DNA of 43,993 nucleotides from a virus, in the IMG/VR virus record IMGVR_UViG_3300015195_000010, positions 1-43,993 of that record. The stretch is one strand, 5' to 3'. A model generated the notes under the pieces. That model was not told where the DNA came from and did no database searches. It saw only the letters and a list, made by a program, of their open reading frames with translations. The position numbers were made by a program, and so were the translations under genes. This document shows, in pieces, positions 43,663 through 43,993 of this stretch (positions are counted from its first letter, which is position 1; every line of letters starts with the position of its first letter).

Positions 43663-43718
43663 CCGGCGCTACCGAGGTGCACAGCGTCACCGGATCAATA
43701 TCGGTCGCGGCGCCATGA
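43659..43718 (+). CDS. Possible 19-residue minigene
   Basis: GTG 43659 overlaps the previous stop (GTGA) and its TGA overlaps the next ATG (ATGA). The product is VTGATEVHSVTGSISVAAP, with a repeated VTG/V-S pattern. Overlaps on both sides make it plausible as a translated linker frame. Confidence 0.35.
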   Translation: MTGATEVHSVTGSISVAAP

Positions 43719-43993
43719 TTTTGATCGAACTCAAGGGCGAGCGCCAACTAGTCGAAAGCCTCGACGGCTATGACGGCTGGACCGTGGTCGAGAAGGACGT
43801 CGGCCTGCCGCCCAGCGACCATTGTACGCGCGTCGGCGGGGCGTGGGTGGAAGATGAAGCGGCCAAGGCGGACGCCGAGCGGCAAGCCGGACTGAATGCC
43901 ATGAGCCCGGCTGATCTGGCTGGCATGCTGCAGGGCCTGATCACCGAGCAAGCGGCGCGCGTCGATAGCCTCCAGACGCAGGTTGAAGCGGCG
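43715..43993 (+). CDS. N-terminal part of the protein that crosses the circle joint
   Basis: From ATG 43715 the frame is open to the window end and continues at base 1, ending at 176, for about 100 residues in total. The N-terminal ~45 residues (MILIELKGERQLVESLDGYD followed by GWTVVEKDVGLPP) look like a small beta domain and the rest is a helix. Residue N or S near the end of the repeat differs between the two copies because of the two mismatched bases. Confidence 0.7.
   Translation, partial: MILIELKGERQLVESLDGYDGWTVVEKDVGLPPSDHCTRVGGAWVEDEAAKADAERQAGLNAMSPADLAGMLQGLITEQAARVDSLQTQVEAA
43842..43993. repeat. Terminal direct repeat (copy at window end)
   Basis: Second copy of bases 1-152, with GC instead of AT at 43968-43969. 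This changes one codon of the gene that crosses the joint (Asn to Ser). Confidence 0.9.

Overview
The window is the essentially complete genome of a temperate, podovirus-type phage. Bases 1-152 recur at 43842-43993 with two differences, so the sequence closes into a circle of about 43.84 kb, and one gene runs across the joint. Head genes (portal, scaffold, major capsid, Bbp16-type cement protein) resemble the BPP-1/epsilon15 group of podoviruses. The tail-tube and ejection genes are organised as in T7-like phages. No RNA polymerase, DNA polymerase, reverse transcriptase or CRISPR array was seen. The host is probably an alphaproteobacterium, most likely of the Sphingomonadales. This rests on high G+C, the protein flavour, a tRNA-Pro(CGG)-derived attachment core, GANTC-containing promoters and apparently leaderless starts; it is inference, not proof.

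Layout. (1) 43.3 kb through the joint to 3.3 kb, + strand: accessory and lysis block with small coiled-coil/membrane proteins, an exported HNH nuclease, a GH108 endolysin, a holin candidate and a spanin pair. (2) 3.36-4.98 kb: integration module with attP (3' half of tRNA-Pro), a near-perfect chromosomal-type parS palindrome, repeats around the core, tyrosine integrase and excisionase. (3) 4.98-9.42 kb, - strand: early leftward operon with a zinc-finger protein, RecT annealase, HNH nuclease, YqaJ exonuclease and small unknowns. (4) 9.42-10.98 kb: immunity region with an S24-type CI repressor, a co-transcribed exported protein, a divergent Cro-like gene, two pairs of matching operators and a terminator after cro. 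(5) 11.1-16.8 kb, + strand: early rightward operon with small HTH proteins (one GcrA-like), a ParB-fold protein, a DNA methyltransferase, HNH and VRR-NUC nucleases and an SF3 helicase. (6) 16.8-17.5 kb: a repeat-rich region (origin or operator) and a winged-helix protein. (7) 17.5-42.7 kb, + strand: packaging, head, connector, tail tube, ejection proteins and tailspike.

The main non-coding finding is a bipartite element, GCGATTCAA-N18-TA, found seven times, only on the + strand and only in the late region. Five copies touch or closely follow the stop codon of one gene and precede the next; two lie inside genes just upstream of downstream blocks. The fixed spacing suggests a phage late promoter. 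The motif contains GATTC, a GANTC (CcrM) methylation site, and the phage encodes a GcrA-like small protein and a methyltransferase, which suggests a testable link to the host's GcrA/CcrM system. At two of the sites the predicted start point falls on or next to the ATG, implying leaderless mRNA. The immunity promoters pL and pR show the same tendency.

Together: CI silences pL and pR from paired operators while the prophage sits in tRNA-Pro. On induction Cro, recombination and replication genes are expressed, the late promoters then fire the virion genes, and the lysis block ends the cycle.
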